In this document: positions 13,054 through 25,106 of the stretch, one piece after another | Layout of the letters: every line of letters starts with the position of its first letter | Position numbering within the stretch: the first letter of the stretch is position 1 | Origin: Nematostella vectensis | Taxonomy: Eukaryota; Cnidaria; Anthozoa; Actiniaria; Edwardsiidae | Assembly: GCF_932526225.1 (NCBI RefSeq) | Contig: NC_064040.1 | Coordinates: 6,917,181-6,981,180 of the forward strand | Reading direction: 5' to 3' | DNA: 64,000 bases | Program-made: the position numbers and the translations under genes | Notes under the pieces: model-generated | The model's database searches: none | What the model was told of the DNA's origin: nothing | What the model saw: the letters and a program-made list of their open reading frames with translations, nothing else

Positions 13054-13877
13054 TGAAGCATAATGTTTTCAGTTATATTTTATGCCATATCCCCTTTTTT
13101 TAAATCATTATTATTACCACTAAATTTCTAAATAATAATTTTGCTATAATTTAACTTATGATAGGTTTGAAGAATACTGAAGATGTGATTAGTGGAAAGG
13201 CTAACTGGGACATTCTTTTCACTCCTCCTAATTTCTTTCATAAGTACAAGTAAGTAATTGTGATTGGGTATGCCTTTTCTAGCAATCCCTTGTCTGTTAA
13301 AACACTTATCCTGATATTTCATTATGTTTTACAGACATTTTATAGTTCTCAGTGCTTCTTCCAATACAGAAGAAGAACATTTAGAATGGTAAGAATTAAA
13401 AAATCTCAGACATTGTAATATGGTAAAGGTAAAAATTGACAAATTTCAATCTGAAATTGAGACTGCCTCCCTGAAATATAGCTCTATCCACCACTCCCCC
13501 CCCCCCACCCCTGCAACTGGAACATGATAATGATAAGCTTGCAACATCTATGTGTAAATGAGCTCAGTATATGGTATTTATTTAGGCAAATGATACTAAT
13601 GGTACATACAATAAGTGCAGACTCCCTTAAAAAGGGAGTAATGAAAACTAAAAAGTACTATTTTACCTGCTACAAACTTTTAACATTAAAAAGTGTGTAT
13701 TTTTGTGGCTCTTCGGAATTGTTTACATTGTAAATAAAGCTCTTTTAATCTGTAGAGATAAACAGATTAACTAAAAAAACATTTTCCCTGTATAAGTGCC
13801 TACCCCCTGACACCTCGCCTTGGAGCTACAGTAAACCCTTTTTCGCACATTTGGATGCATCAAGCACAAAGCCCTAA

Positions 13878-14072
<195 letters not shown>

Positions 14073-17000
14073 TGAGTCGACTGTTTTCCCAGACCAACCT
14101 GTGTACAATATCAGTCTATCATTTTGGCATCTTTTAATTGCATCTTCTGCTGCCAAATACTTTGGAAAAAGTACTGCATACAGTAACAGGCATAACAATA
14201 TTCCATTGTAAATATCTTGCTATAAAGTTATTCAGATTGTTTTAGTCATAGTACAGTATATTACAAAAGTGCTTTAATGATTGACGATACTGTATGTGGG
14301 CAACCTTGAATTTGGAGGTTACTTTTTTCTTTATTGCCCTAATGAAAGCGGTGATCATGGCTTTAATTAGATTATGAGTATTAATTGAGTTGATAAAACA
14401 TTAATTAATGCTGTTATTTTTTTAGGGAAAAGCATGTAACAAGATGGTTCATTGGTCTCATGTTTGAAAAGCTAGGTGGGCATCTTACATTTCATGCACT
14501 ATAACTTTAGTCAATTTTTGTGTAGATAATGTTACACAATTTTAAGAAAATCCTTTTAGAAAGAACCTAAGGCTGGTTCTCACCAAGGCTGGAGAGGAAA
14601 GCCAACACAAGTAGTTGAGTGCTAGAAACAATAAGCAGTTGCATTTCCTTGTTGTGCTTCCTTTTGTAATTTGCATGTAGAATTTCTTGTGTTCTTGCAC
14701 TTGTGTCTGGTGAAAAAAAAACTTACGTGACTTGCTTATTATGGTGATTGCTGTCATTTCCCTACAGAAAATGTCAATATCAATTTGACGTATGAGATTC
14801 AGATGTTTAAAAACAAGGGTGAGTGTAACCATTTACTTAGTATAAATGTCAGCCTACACTAAGTCAAATGCTTTCAAAATATGCATTCTGCTTTGCAGAA
14901 ATAAAGATGCGTTACTTTTTGCCTTGTAGTATCATTTCGCAATTATTTACAGCGTATATCTTATTGCGTTGATCACAATTGTGATCGAAAAAGGAGTGAG
15001 TTTGACGAAAAGTTGGGTGATTCGTGCACAAATGTTGTTTAAAAGCTTATAAAAAATATTAATAAAAATCACCGCTCCAATTGCTGCAGGATTCCTTATG
15101 GATACTTTGCTCAGGTTACACTCAGCTATTTTCTGGGGAAGATTCGGGCTCCACGGTCAATTATATGTGTATTTTGGGTGGGGGCGTCCTATTTTGTATT
15201 ATTTTGTATGGGAATGTCTAATGTTTATCACCCACTTGTACAACTCTTGACGTCACAAGTGATATGCAAATAAGATAATCAAATGTCGCCGGTTTCATGC
15301 GAAAATTTGCCAAAATTGCTCATTGTTCAAAAAGTTTTCGTTAAAATCAGGTATTGAAAATTGGGGGAACTATTGTTGGGATATTATGCTACACTATACT
15401 AACTAGTCAATTTGTCAAAACAAGCAAAAGAGAATTCCGTGTCACGTTCTCAAAAATAGACTTTCTCAAAGCCCTTTAAAGACGTTTTGTTTCATTTGAT
15501 CATACTCAACTCACTGGCAAATTGGTGGCAAACTGGCTAGCTTTATTTGCCAGAATTGCAGGTAAGAGCCCTAAAGAGAAGTAGACTTCAAGCATGTCTA
15601 CTGCTTAAAGGGTGCTCACATGGTCGTTATTGATTACCTTTGCAGTTCATAGACGGGCTGTGAAAATTATGATGTTTAAAGAAGGAATGGTCACAGAGGC
15701 TAAGCTTGTTAGAAGGTACTGTAAGTAAGACTGCTATAAAAGTATGCAATTACCATGGCAATTGGTCTGCTCTTTATCAGTACTCTATTTGATGTTGTTT
15801 ACAATAATTGATAATTTATTATTTCTCAAAAAATGGGCTGGAAGAGCTATTTTCTAAATTTATTTATTTAGAAAACAGTTGAACCAGTTTCTCCCACCTG
15901 GAGTTTTCAGGTTAAAGAAGAAAAGTTTGGTAAGTACAGTACAACTTCTGTATTTCATACTTTTTTCCCTTGATGAGGATATAGTTTTATATTTATTTTT
16001 ATGGTGTCTAAGGTACATTATTTTTTTTGTATTATGGGGGTATATACGGTACCAAATAAAGAAGCACATTTACAACAATCACAACCCAGTTTGTGATTCT
16101 TTATAAACAGGGCGCCAAATCCAAACAAAGTATGCACTAGTAGTTTATTGCATCTTGTACTTTGTAAGGGCCAAAAACCCTATTTCAACAACAAGAAATG
16201 ATATTTTGAAATAAGGCTCTATAAAAAGCCCCTCCATTATAACCTCTGGAGCTTATTAGATCTGTAACGCTAGTTACTGTATTTGCAGTAACTGTATAAG
16301 CAATAGAACGACAATGCAGTTTAAAATCTTTTTTACAACAGCAACAGCCAGAAGACAAAGCAAACACATCCAAGATAGATCTGAGTTTGGATGACAGCTC
16401 CAATCTTGAGATCTGCACAGATAGTATTCCTGACAGCAAGCAAGATACTGAAAAGCCTACTACTGCTGAGTCCGGTATGTTTTATAGTTAAAATACAGCC
16501 ATAATAGTAATACCCTAGATTACAACACTGCATATGGTGCTGAAGAAAATTGAAGCAATCAAACTCCAAGACCAAAAACATGAATGTCTATGGTGTTGTC
16601 TATTGGTACCTCCATAAAATAGTCACCCACTGACAAAAATCAAACAATCGAACAGCCGCTTAATAGAGGTTCTATAGAAACAATGATTTACTGACACATA
16701 TCTCAGGACTTGAAAATTGCTGCTTAATACAGGTATCACTTTATATTTATAATTGCCTTAATGTAGCCCGTGTGCAGTTGTTTAGTAAGTGATCTCAGCT
16801 TAGAAACCAAACGTGATCATTGACCCCAACTTATTTGTGGGCAATCACATGGCTCTGAGGATTCGATTCTGTCTATTTACTGTACATTGAAAAACTTCTG
16901 TATAGTAAGCTCATATAATTCTGTTGACACAGGAGTCAATGGAAATAAGACAACAACCCAAACTGACGGTACCACACCCAACCCAGTCGCCACACAGGGA

Positions 17001-17517
17001 GAGGTAACGTCCTCTACCCCCACTGATTGTACCGTGCCCGCTGACATCTCTTTTGAGAAAATATCAGAGAAGAGTGATGAGGGCAAAGGAAGTAAGACTG
17101 CTATCTCCAAACTCTGCACAACCAGCTTATAAGCGACTCAAAGACGACAGCCCTGAGAAACCACCTACAGAACCAGACGAGAAAGTGGTATGCCTAGATG
17201 ATAGTGATACACTAGTATGCTGTACAGATTTGATTAGTGTATTTGAGTTTGTATCAATAAGTAATAATTATTTACTATCAAATGTAATTTCCAAAAATGA
17301 CAAAAATTGCACCAAAGAAAAAAACAAATTGTCCACAGGCTAGGCCCCAGTTGATCTTTCACCTACAATGATAAAAACACCAAAATACATTAAATGAATT
17401 TAGATTGAAATTAAAAGTTAGACAAGGAAATATTCATTAAGGTGGGTGATCTAAATTTGCTCGAATTCTTTTACAAGTAGACGGGGGATTTACAGTTCCA
17501 AATATAAAGAGAAAGGT

Positions 17518-17549
17518 TTCTTACACCTGGGAAAACCCAGGTGTAAGAA
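17518..17549. other. Perfect 14-bp stem, AAAA-loop hairpin in polymerase intron 20
   Basis: TTCTTACACCTGGG is followed by AAAA and then its exact reverse complement. It is unchanged in copy 2 (about 41997-42028). It could be a remnant of a small inverted-repeat element or a structured intronic RNA. Confidence 0.7.
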
Positions 17550-18498
17550 CAAAGCAAATCCGTACTGTAACTTAGCTGTCGCTTCCAGCCCATTGCAATA
17601 GCCCCCTCTGGTATTCAAGTGTGTTGTTATTTAGTATTGTTGCTATTCTGCTTCGTATAAAGGCCGAACAGAAGATTCCAGAGCCAGATAACCCAACCCG
17701 AGGGGTCAAAAGACCATCCAACCCTATAGACGAGGAGAGTAGCGGTATCAAGCAATTTAGAGACGGGCTGGCTAAAGAGGTAATCTTTACTTCTACATTT
17801 TATAGTGCCATAATCTGGAAAAAAAATATGGTGGACCATTATGTATTTGAACGTGGAGGGGGGGCGCCAGTGGGAAGGGCCGTAAAAATTCGCGAGACAA
17901 TTTTGGAAAAAAAATTGGGGCAAAAAAAATATTTCGAATAATAACTGCCAATCTCCAACACTCAAATATTCATTATATGGCAACGAAAATATGCGCGCTG
18001 TGATTGGCTAATTGGTTCACAATGCCTCCGTCGATATGCCAAAGCCTCAGTTTGATATTTCCCGGCATGACTCCCCTCCCGGTTAGTAAGTATTTGGCAA
18101 TTCTCCATCTCCTAGCTTAGCAATATTTTCTATTTACCTCCATCGCCTGTGTGTATGTGTGTGATTTTTCAGGAAGACGAGAAGGAACTGCTTGAAGCAC
18201 CCGGGGACCGCCCTCACCAATTCCAGCTCCCAATTACGAAGAACGCCATCAAGTTAAAGCTGAAATGAGAATATCATTAAGCCAAGCGGATTTCTAAATA
18301 GAAAAACAACTACCCTGCTTACATCTGCAAAATGTTTAACGCAGGGGCATGCCAAAATGTTCAACGCTTTCACTTTAACCAGAGAGTCTCACAGACTGTT
18401 TTGACATATTGTGTAGGCTGACTTGCCATGTGACAAAGTGTGGTTCGGGTGGGATTTGAAGGGTGACATTATACTGTTTTATATATAAAAAAGAGTAA

Positions 18499-18504
18499 AA
18501 TAAA
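18499..18504 (+). promoter_or_regulatory. Likely poly(A) signal of polymerase copy 1
   Basis: AATAAA lies 231 bases after the gene's TGA. A second AATAAA near 19098 could serve a longer 3' UTR. The 3' UTR region holds a 49-codon ORF at 18547-18696 that is identical in copy 2 (43018-43167) but has no recognisable domain. Confidence 0.5.
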
Positions 18505-19362
18505 AGTCATGATTTTGTTCCTGTTATATGTACTCTTTGCAAAGCCATGGATATTGTGGTCGCTGATAAAACCATCGTCTCGGTTAATGATAAAATTGTT
18601 ATCCTCCATGATGTAGGGTGTCAATGTCCAGAATTATTGCTTTCCTCCAAAGGATTTCTTGGCCTGTTTTATTTGGTGGTTCTAACTGCTATATAAAAAA
18701 TAGCAATCAAAATCATCAGCAATATTTCTGTGTAGCTGCGATTCTGAACGGCATTTTGGTGGCCGGTTGCTTTCCATACAGTAGCTCCCATCGAAGTTAA
18801 AGTAGAATATTCAGTAGTTTTATGTAGTTTAGACTATTTTTAGTGGTAGACTACGACAACTATTTCCAACATAACTTGGTGGATAATTTTGTAAGTCTGC
18901 TGCTTGGGCGATGGCTAAGATTGGCTATGGGTGATGTGCGAAAAGACTCGAGTTAATGGTATGAGTTAGCTGGAGCTGCTGTGTAAATAACATATCAAGA
19001 CATTTACATATTTGGTCTTTGCTAGACTTTGTAAATTACTAGGTCTACCAGGATTTTCATGTACCATGTCATCAAATTTAGGGGAATTGTTTTATGGAAA
19101 TAAAGTTTTTAAAACTCTTATAAGTGTAATCTTTTTATGGGTGCTGAGGTGAAGAAATCCCATAGGAGGGGCTGGTAAGGTATTGTGCCAGCAATACTTT
19201 TGCCAAGGCCCGGGCGGGGCGTCTGAAGTGAAGAGTTGGAATTTCAAAGTCTAGAATTGGGGGGACTTGGTTTTTTCATAGACGGCAGATCAAGGATCGC
19301 GTAGATTAATAATTAGCAATCATTATTCTACGACGGGACTGGGGCCTTTCTTGCATTTTTTT
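18505..19362. other. Polymerase 3' flank, no supported gene
   Basis: This stretch is shared with copy 2 (about 42976-43860). It contains probable 3' UTR, then a GC-rich segment near 19195-19240 found only here, and ATTAATAATTAGCAATCATT at about 19303, which occurs twice in copy 2. That short repeat may mark the border of the virus-like cluster. Confidence 0.6.
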
Positions 19363-19902
19363 TCACGCGATGCGAGGCCGTGTCGAGCTCTGATAGCGGC
19401 CTTGAGCGCGTTGTATCTCTCGTTCCCGAAGTATTAGCTGAAACTCTTCGTCTGAGATATGCTCGTCTTGTAGAGCCTTAGAGACCAGCTCGCTGATCGA
19501 GTTTTTCTTACTCTCCGCTAAAACCATCGTGTCTTCGTGTTTAGCCACCTTGCTCGGAAGACCCCTAGAGACTACCCCTTTGCCTGCGCCCACGACACCG
19601 ACCAGCCCAGCGACCCCTGCCAGCGGACCGCCGATCAAAACCCCTATCCCACTCAAAGAGACCCCTACCCCGGCGCTGGAAAGCGCCCAGGCAGCGATGC
19701 CGGATGCCACAGAAACAGCATGGGTAACGGCAAAGGTGCGCTTATACTTTTTCCGCACCTGTCGATGATGCGTTATCTCGTTGTCTAGAACCGCCTGAGT
19801 GTCACATATCTTCTGGAGTCGGAAGCTTTGCACGTCGCTGCCGCTGTGCATACTGGGAAGCGAGGGGTATATGGCACCATCGCTAACGTCGCTGTTTGCC
19901 AT
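19363..19902 (-). CDS. Virus-like or Polinton-like cluster: predicted membrane protein, 179 aa, C-terminus frameshifted
   Basis: The predicted protein has a polar N-terminal region, a basic stretch (RKKYKR, about 50-55), a long hydrophobic Gly/Ala/Val-rich segment (about 60-112) able to span a membrane once or twice, and a C-terminal helix with ALQDEHISDEEF. I recall similar short proteins next to capsid-like genes in other cnidarian genomes but cannot verify this. Copy 2 keeps two extra bases near 44487 and reads on as RERERYNALKAAIRARHG, so the last 20 or so residues here look like frameshift product. It lies 16 bp downstream of the next leftward gene, with which it probably formed a transcription unit. 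The DNA is far more GC-rich than the host flanks. Confidence 0.55.
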   Translation of the reverse strand: MANSDVSDGAIYPSLPSMHSGSDVQSFRLQKICDTQAVLDNEITHHRQVRKKYKRTFAVTHAVSVASGIAAWALSSAGVGVSLSGIGVLIGGPLAGVAGLVGVVGAGKGVVSRGLPSKVAKHEDTMVLAESKKNSISELVSKALQDEHISDEEFQLILREREIQRAQGRYQSSTRPRIA

Positions 19903-19918
19903 GTCTGTTACGTCGGAG

Positions 19919-20608
19919 CTAGGTTAGCTCTAATACAAGGCGAACAGGCTTGCCCTTAAAGTCCACCCGTCTACCGCAGTCATCCCTGATCCATATTTGG
20001 ATACTCGAGACAAACTCAGAGGAAGATGCTGCGAGACAAACGGGGATGTCGGGTCCATAGACGACTTTCTTGTGCGGTCTCCCGAGGGTTTCTAGGCAAG
20101 CGAGAACGTTTGAAGGCTCGCCTAAGGAGAGGCATTTCGTGCGATCTACGATATCGCAGCAGATGTAGAGGGCCTCTATTTTCGGCAAAGCCACCTTAAG
20201 TGGGCCCCCCCCCAAGGGAAGTGCGAGGCCCCGCTCCCCCAACTGATTGTCTTTAGCCTCTAGGCCAAACAGTGCGCAAAGCTCGGCATTCAGGAACGCA
20301 ACGCCACTGGGCATAAGCGCGATCTTCTCGGTGAGGGGATCCAGCTTCGCGGTCAGAATCTTGCTTTCAGCGCGGTTGATCGTTTCCACGATGGACTCGG
20401 CCGTGTGGTGCCCGGCTGGCAGAGTAGCGATGGGCGGGAGGGCGGATATAGTCGTTATCTGGTGCTCCCGCTCGAGATTATACCAGCTGTTAAACAGCGA
20501 GCACTGCCGGAGCGCCACGAAGCGTGGGCGCCTTATCGGCCGCTCGAAGTAGAGCGTCTGTTCGCCTTTGGTGAGCACAGTATGTAGGACCACCATTGTA
20601 TTGAACAC
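19919..20608 (-). CDS. Virus-like or Polinton-like cluster: predicted structural protein, 229 aa
   Basis: This ORF is intact and mostly beta-strand-like by eye. It has CSLFNSWYNLEREHQITT near residues 36-53, LPAGHHTAESIVETIN near 63-78, and a C-terminal strand-rich part with YICCDIVDRTKCL, FVSSIQIWIRDDCGRRVDF and a final LVLELT. The layout fits a minor-capsid or penton-type protein, but this is a guess from architecture and context. It diverges from the rightward capsid-like gene, with 30 bp between them, suggesting a shared bidirectional promoter. In copy 2 the homologue is split at a homopolymer run of C/G near 45243. An alternative start is the Met at residue 5. Confidence 0.5.
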   Translation of the reverse strand: MFNTMVVLHTVLTKGEQTLYFERPIRRPRFVALRQCSLFNSWYNLEREHQITTISALPPIATLPAGHHTAESIVETINRAESKILTAKLDPLTEKIALMPSGVAFLNAELCALFGLEAKDNQLGERGLALPLGGGPLKVALPKIEALYICCDIVDRTKCLSLGEPSNVLACLETLGRPHKKVVYGPDIPVCLAASSSEFVSSIQIWIRDDCGRRVDFKGKPVRLVLELT

Positions 20609-20638
20609 AGCCCGCCTTCGTGTTTAATAGGACTGAGC

Positions 20639-21825
20639 ATGGATTGGGAAGGCTGGCGGATGCTGAACGAGGAGGCGGAAGAGACGAAAAGGGCGGCAAC
20701 TGCGGCGGGAGCCTCTATAGCCAAACATATCAAACACGCTATAGCCGAACAAATCAAACACGCAAAATCCGGTTTCCCTAGGTCTCTAACCCTCGGCCAA
20801 AGGATGCTCTACGCCGTGCCCGCGACCCCCGTGGAGAGCACGGCCTCAGACATCACCCCACTACTCACGCAGCTAGAGATACACGTGGCTTAGGACAAAT
20901 CATTCACGACTAGGGTCCGAGACATATTCAAAGAGACAGTAGTCACGCACAAGTCCGCCAAGGAGTCTCGCCGGTGGCTATCGGAGCCTTCCTATGGGTA
21001 CTGGCCACAGCAACTCAACTTTGCGGTCTGGTGCGCAACCGCCGGATGTGGGTCCCTAACTGACCCCACTTTCGCCACGCTCCCCTCTGTCATCAGGGGA
21101 TTTCTAAGGTTTCACGTCTACTTTACCACCCGAAGGATATTCTACGAGCTCGGCGCCCCCCTGTCTGGCGACAGCCCGTTCACGCAAAAAGGTAACCCCT
21201 ACAAGAAGGCCGCTTTCGAGCGTCTATGTATAGAGTTCGGTTTGCCGCGTAAGCCGGACTTCCGATGGAAAGGCGGGCGGAACCACGGGCTAGGCGATGT
21301 GTTTGTGTTCTACCCGGGGGAGGGGTATCGCAACGTGCACGTGATCCGTGGCTACGACACGGCGGCGGACGAGTACCCGAGCCACCTCAATCTGTTTAGC
21401 GACGAAGGTGGGACGTACAATAGTGGGAAGCAGGTGGGTTACATACGCAACGACGACCACGGGGGCGTGCAATATAGCTGGTTTGCGCCTCCCAAAGGTG
21501 AGGGGCTGACAAAAGCAGGGCTAGGAAGACTCGACCGCTCGGTCGAGGCGTTCGTCTACACAGTGCTTGGCGCGCAGGTAAACGTCCGTTTCTCCATCGC
21601 AGGGGCCGGTAGGCCGGCCATGGATGCGCAGGCGGAGTTCACGAAGCTGCTTGAAGACGCGATCATAGAAAACGACATCGCTCAAAGCGTGCAAAGGTAC
21701 CAGTTAGCCGTGCAGGAGGCCAAGGTGAGACTGAGTCTTGCGGTCGCACCAGGAGTGTGGCTGATGCCGAGCGATCTGGTGATAAACACGCAAAGCGTCG
21801 TAGGCTACAACAAACAGCTATCCAC
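20639..21825 (+). pseudogene. Virus-like or Polinton-like cluster: capsid-like gene with one in-frame stop, 3' end lost in minisatellite
   Basis: The frame opens at ATG 20639, meets TAG at 20891-20893, then stays open in the same frame to beyond 21825. The part after the stop contains YGYWPQQLNFAVWCATAGCG, HVYFTTRRIFYELGAP, HGLGDVFVFYPGEG, VEAFVYTVLGAQVNVR and VQRYQLAVQEAKVRLSLAVA. I recall this family as a large conserved protein in cnidarian and flatworm genomes, plausibly a capsid protein of an integrated virus-like element; I could not confirm this. At about 21821 the coding sequence passes directly into the 19-bp minisatellite, so the natural C-terminus is missing. It is absent from copy 2, which breaks off at 45651. 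Strong GC bias sets it apart from the host DNA. Confidence 0.5.
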
Positions 21826-22140
21826 ACTATACACAGCTATCCACACCATACACAGCTATCCACACCATACACAGCTATCTACACCATACACAGCTATCCA
21901 CACCATCCACAGCTATCTACACCATCCACAGCTATGCACACCATCCACAACAATCTACACCATCCACAGCCATACACACCATCCACAATTATGTACACCG
22001 CATACACCTATCTACACCATCTACAGCTATCCACACCATACACAATTATCTACAGCTATCTACACCAATCCACATCATCCACAGCTATCCACACCATACA
22101 TAACTATCTACACCATACGCAGCTATCCACACTATACACG
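21821..22140. repeat. 19-bp minisatellite, block B
   Basis: The unit here reads AGCTATCCACACCATACAC, the reverse complement of blocks A and C. It begins inside the reading frame of the capsid-like gene. Because 19 leaves remainder 1 on division by 3, all frames of one strand stay open and give long artificial ORFs. Confidence 0.95.
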
Positions 22141-22469
22141 GAAATCCAAAGCTTTAATCGAACTGATAGGGATGCTCGTCGTATTTTTCATCTCTGAAAA
22201 TTCACTGCTCTCAAAATGGCCTCGGTCAGCACCTATTCAGAACCTCGGTCACAATTTAACTATACGGACCTTCAAGCCGGTAAATAACCAGCTTTAGGGA
22301 TTCCCAAAACCAGTAGATAGCTTTGATTTGCTCCTTTATCTTGGGATATCCGAGTTTCGTGTCGCGCGCAAGATTCAATGCCAATCTAAGACATTTTTCG
22401 GTAATATGAAAAACAAATTCTTATTTAATCTAACTGAGTTGGGGAATACTAAAACAATTATTCCCCTCA

Positions 22470-22604
22470 GGCTAAGTTCAAACGTCGTATTATCAGTGAG
22501 CCGTATTAAATGCAAATGCATGCAAATGAATCGAATCGATTGTTTCATCTTCATGCATTTGCATTTAATACGGCTCATGGATAATACGACGTTTGAACTT
22601 AGCC
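22470..22604. mobile_element. 135-bp PIF/Harbinger-type MITE, copy 1
   Basis: The ends GGCTAAGTTCAAACGTCG and its reverse complement are flanked by the 3-bp duplication TCA (22467-22469 and 22605-22607). The element is nearly all inverted repeat and contains ATGCAAATGCATGCAAAT. A second copy of identical length lies at 57593-57727 with TAA duplications. Three-base TNA duplications and GG-starting ends fit PIF/Harbinger. Confidence 0.9.
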
Positions 22605-22607
22605 TCA

Positions 22608-25106
22608 GGGTCGATGAACAGCGGCAGGATATATCCACCATTAGTTTTCCCCAAACCAGTGGATAGCGATTTTTGCGCTCTCTGATTGGCTCTTGTATCT
22701 CGGAATTTTCGTGGATATTCATCTTTCCTTTGGGGAATAATTGTTCAATATTCATCTCCCCTTTTGGGAATGATTGTTCGATATTTCTAACCTTTCTCAA
22801 AACTACTCCTGGACCCAGTTTAATAATAATGCAGCAGGGATTTTTTTTAGATAGTTTGTTGTTTACAGTAGTTGTCCGGTCAATATTTAGAGGAACCTTT
22901 TTCAATTAGTTAGGTCAAACCAATGAATGGCGCCAATGACTGACCTAAAAAAAAAACAATGTAAAAAAAGCACCCAGGATAATGCAGTGTCAGCTTGCTC
23001 GATTTTTTTTGCCACCAACCTTGCCCTCGTCCCGAATGGTGAACAAAATGGCCCTGCAGATTGGTATCCGTGAAAGAGATGTGCAGGGACGAGAAGGACC
23101 ATTTTATGTTTCATGGGGATTGTGAATATTTTGGGGGCGCGATAGTTTGTTTTCACTGGGATCTAGGTGGCTGTGCCGTTTTTTTTTTCCCGTCATCTTC
23201 ACATTTCAACTCCACAGTCTGAGTAGCCTGAATTTTAGGCGCCTTTTCCCTGAAATTCAGACTACTGTCTGAGTCGATATGAGGGAAATTTTTGATGAGC
23301 CGATAGTATCAATCAGTTGTTTTCAAAACCTTTTCTTTCCACAAAAAATCAGGAACCGGTAGCACTGTTTAAAAATCATATCCCTTTCCTTAAACAAGGT
23401 TTATCTCGACCAAGGAAATCCCGACCTTCCCCTAAAACTGCGTTGAAAAAAATTACGAACCACCCCCAAAACATAGCAGCCCACGACGTGGCAATAAAAT
23501 ATGTGAACTGAAATATGTAACAAAATAGGGATAAGAATGGTGTCATCTGGAAAATTTTTTATTTCATTTTCTAGAGCATGTATTTTTCTATCTGTAACTC
23601 AAGAAGACAGTGTATAAGAATCAGTTGTTACAAAAGACGCAGCGCCAGTTGGATGTGTAGTCAGAGACTTATTTTCGCGCAGCCTCTATGCTGCCATTGC
23701 TGGCACGATGGACACAAAACCATGTTGGATTGTGTTCTCCTATTACACAGGTTGCACAGATTCTTGGATGTTTTGATTCCTGAAAGGAAATACGAAGAGT
23801 ATTTACTGATAATTCACAAAAATTAAAAGAATATTTATTCAACCTGTAGAGGATAAATGATATCAAGTTGCCAAAAAAACGGAATGACATTTCAGTTTCA
23901 TTTTAAAATTTGCGAAAAAGGCGAGGGAATATTTACAAACACTGTCATTTATGGGCCGGGTGTACTTCTTTTTCAATTACGACCCATCAATATCGACCCG
24001 TAATTTGCTGGGAAAGTGTTTTTCGAGCTATCTGCTGGAAAAAGGAACAGATAAATTTTTCCCAGCAACTTTTTAAATTGATATTTTTTGCATCAGAACA
24101 CATAGAAACAACGGAATATGATTGCTTACATCACCAGTAAAAATGAGGAGATAGCTAACTTGAAAGAGCAAAATAAACAGCTGCAGGTGTACATCATTCT
24201 TTTTTTTTTCGCATTCTTGTCCATTCCATATCCAATGTCCAAATACTCATTTCTATCCATTCAACTTATCATTGATAGGTTCCCTAAACCTACATTATCC
24301 ATTCAACTAACCATGTCGTCTATTCCCTGATTTAAGTTGATATAGGAGTTCAAGTCTTTTACAATAGCATTTCCAAATAAATATATTATGCATGTGAATC
24401 CATGCCAACTTGAAGTGAATATTGAAGCATCCTTCAATAAATAGCAAAATTATCATTCCACTGTCAAATTCAAATCCACTGCTTCTTCTTTACAACGACA
24501 GTATATGTAAAACAATGGCCCATACTCCATGAATTGATGTACATGCCAACCAAATGCTTCAGAAAGTTTATAAGCTGATGTCCTTATCCAGGTAGTGTTC
24601 AGACCATGTTTTTACTTTTGTAAGCAGTTAACTGTACAGCCCGAATATATTCCATGAACGATTAGTAATCCATCTGTTGCCATCCATCTTTTTCATCGCT
24701 GAGAAAGAAGAAAGGAACTTATTAATTTTAGATGACAGCTATTTCGAATTTTATCAGTAAGCTTATTCCATTAAAAGATAAATTGCTAAACATTTTCCTG
24801 GACAAAATTGAATTGAATTGAATAATTGTAGACTTACCCGAAACTTGTGGTTCTTTCCACGACAATCTTTGTCCAACTGTGTTTAGTTGTAGGGAGTTTG
24901 AGTTGAATTCAATCCGTCAAGAAATACATTTCAAAAAGCTACACCGCCACGTGCTCACACTCTTCGACTAGGATGTGCACGAACGAACTAAAATGATTGA
25001 ATTCATTCCTTATTTATATTATTTTAAAGCAAAATAGTTTGCAGGTTTCCAAAATAGTCTTAAACTAAAGTTATTCGTTGATAATTGCAGATATTTGAAG
25101 GATAAT
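22608..25106. other. Intergenic region without a supported gene
   Basis: The sequence is AT-rich with poly-T/A runs. Two related segments begin with CCAGTAGATAG (22310) and CCAGTGGATAG (22655), suggesting an old repeat. A stem-loop occupies about 23213-23273. One exon-like piece lies at about 24093-24186 on the + strand: an acceptor-like TTTGCATCAG, an ATG at 24118, codons for MIAYITSKNEEIANLKEQN, then a GTGTAC donor. It looks like a coiled-coil fragment but has no partner exon. Nothing else is supported. Confidence 0.55.

Noticed and set aside
16110-16129. Possible micro-exon (GGCGCCAAATCCAAACAAA) in the polymerase gene
   Set aside because: Including it puts the next exon out of frame and gives an early stop in both copies, whereas skipping it keeps the frame.
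24093-24186. Exon-like coiled-coil fragment as a separate gene
   Set aside because: One short exon with plausible borders but no partner exon, promoter or repeat context; kept only as a note in the intergenic entry.
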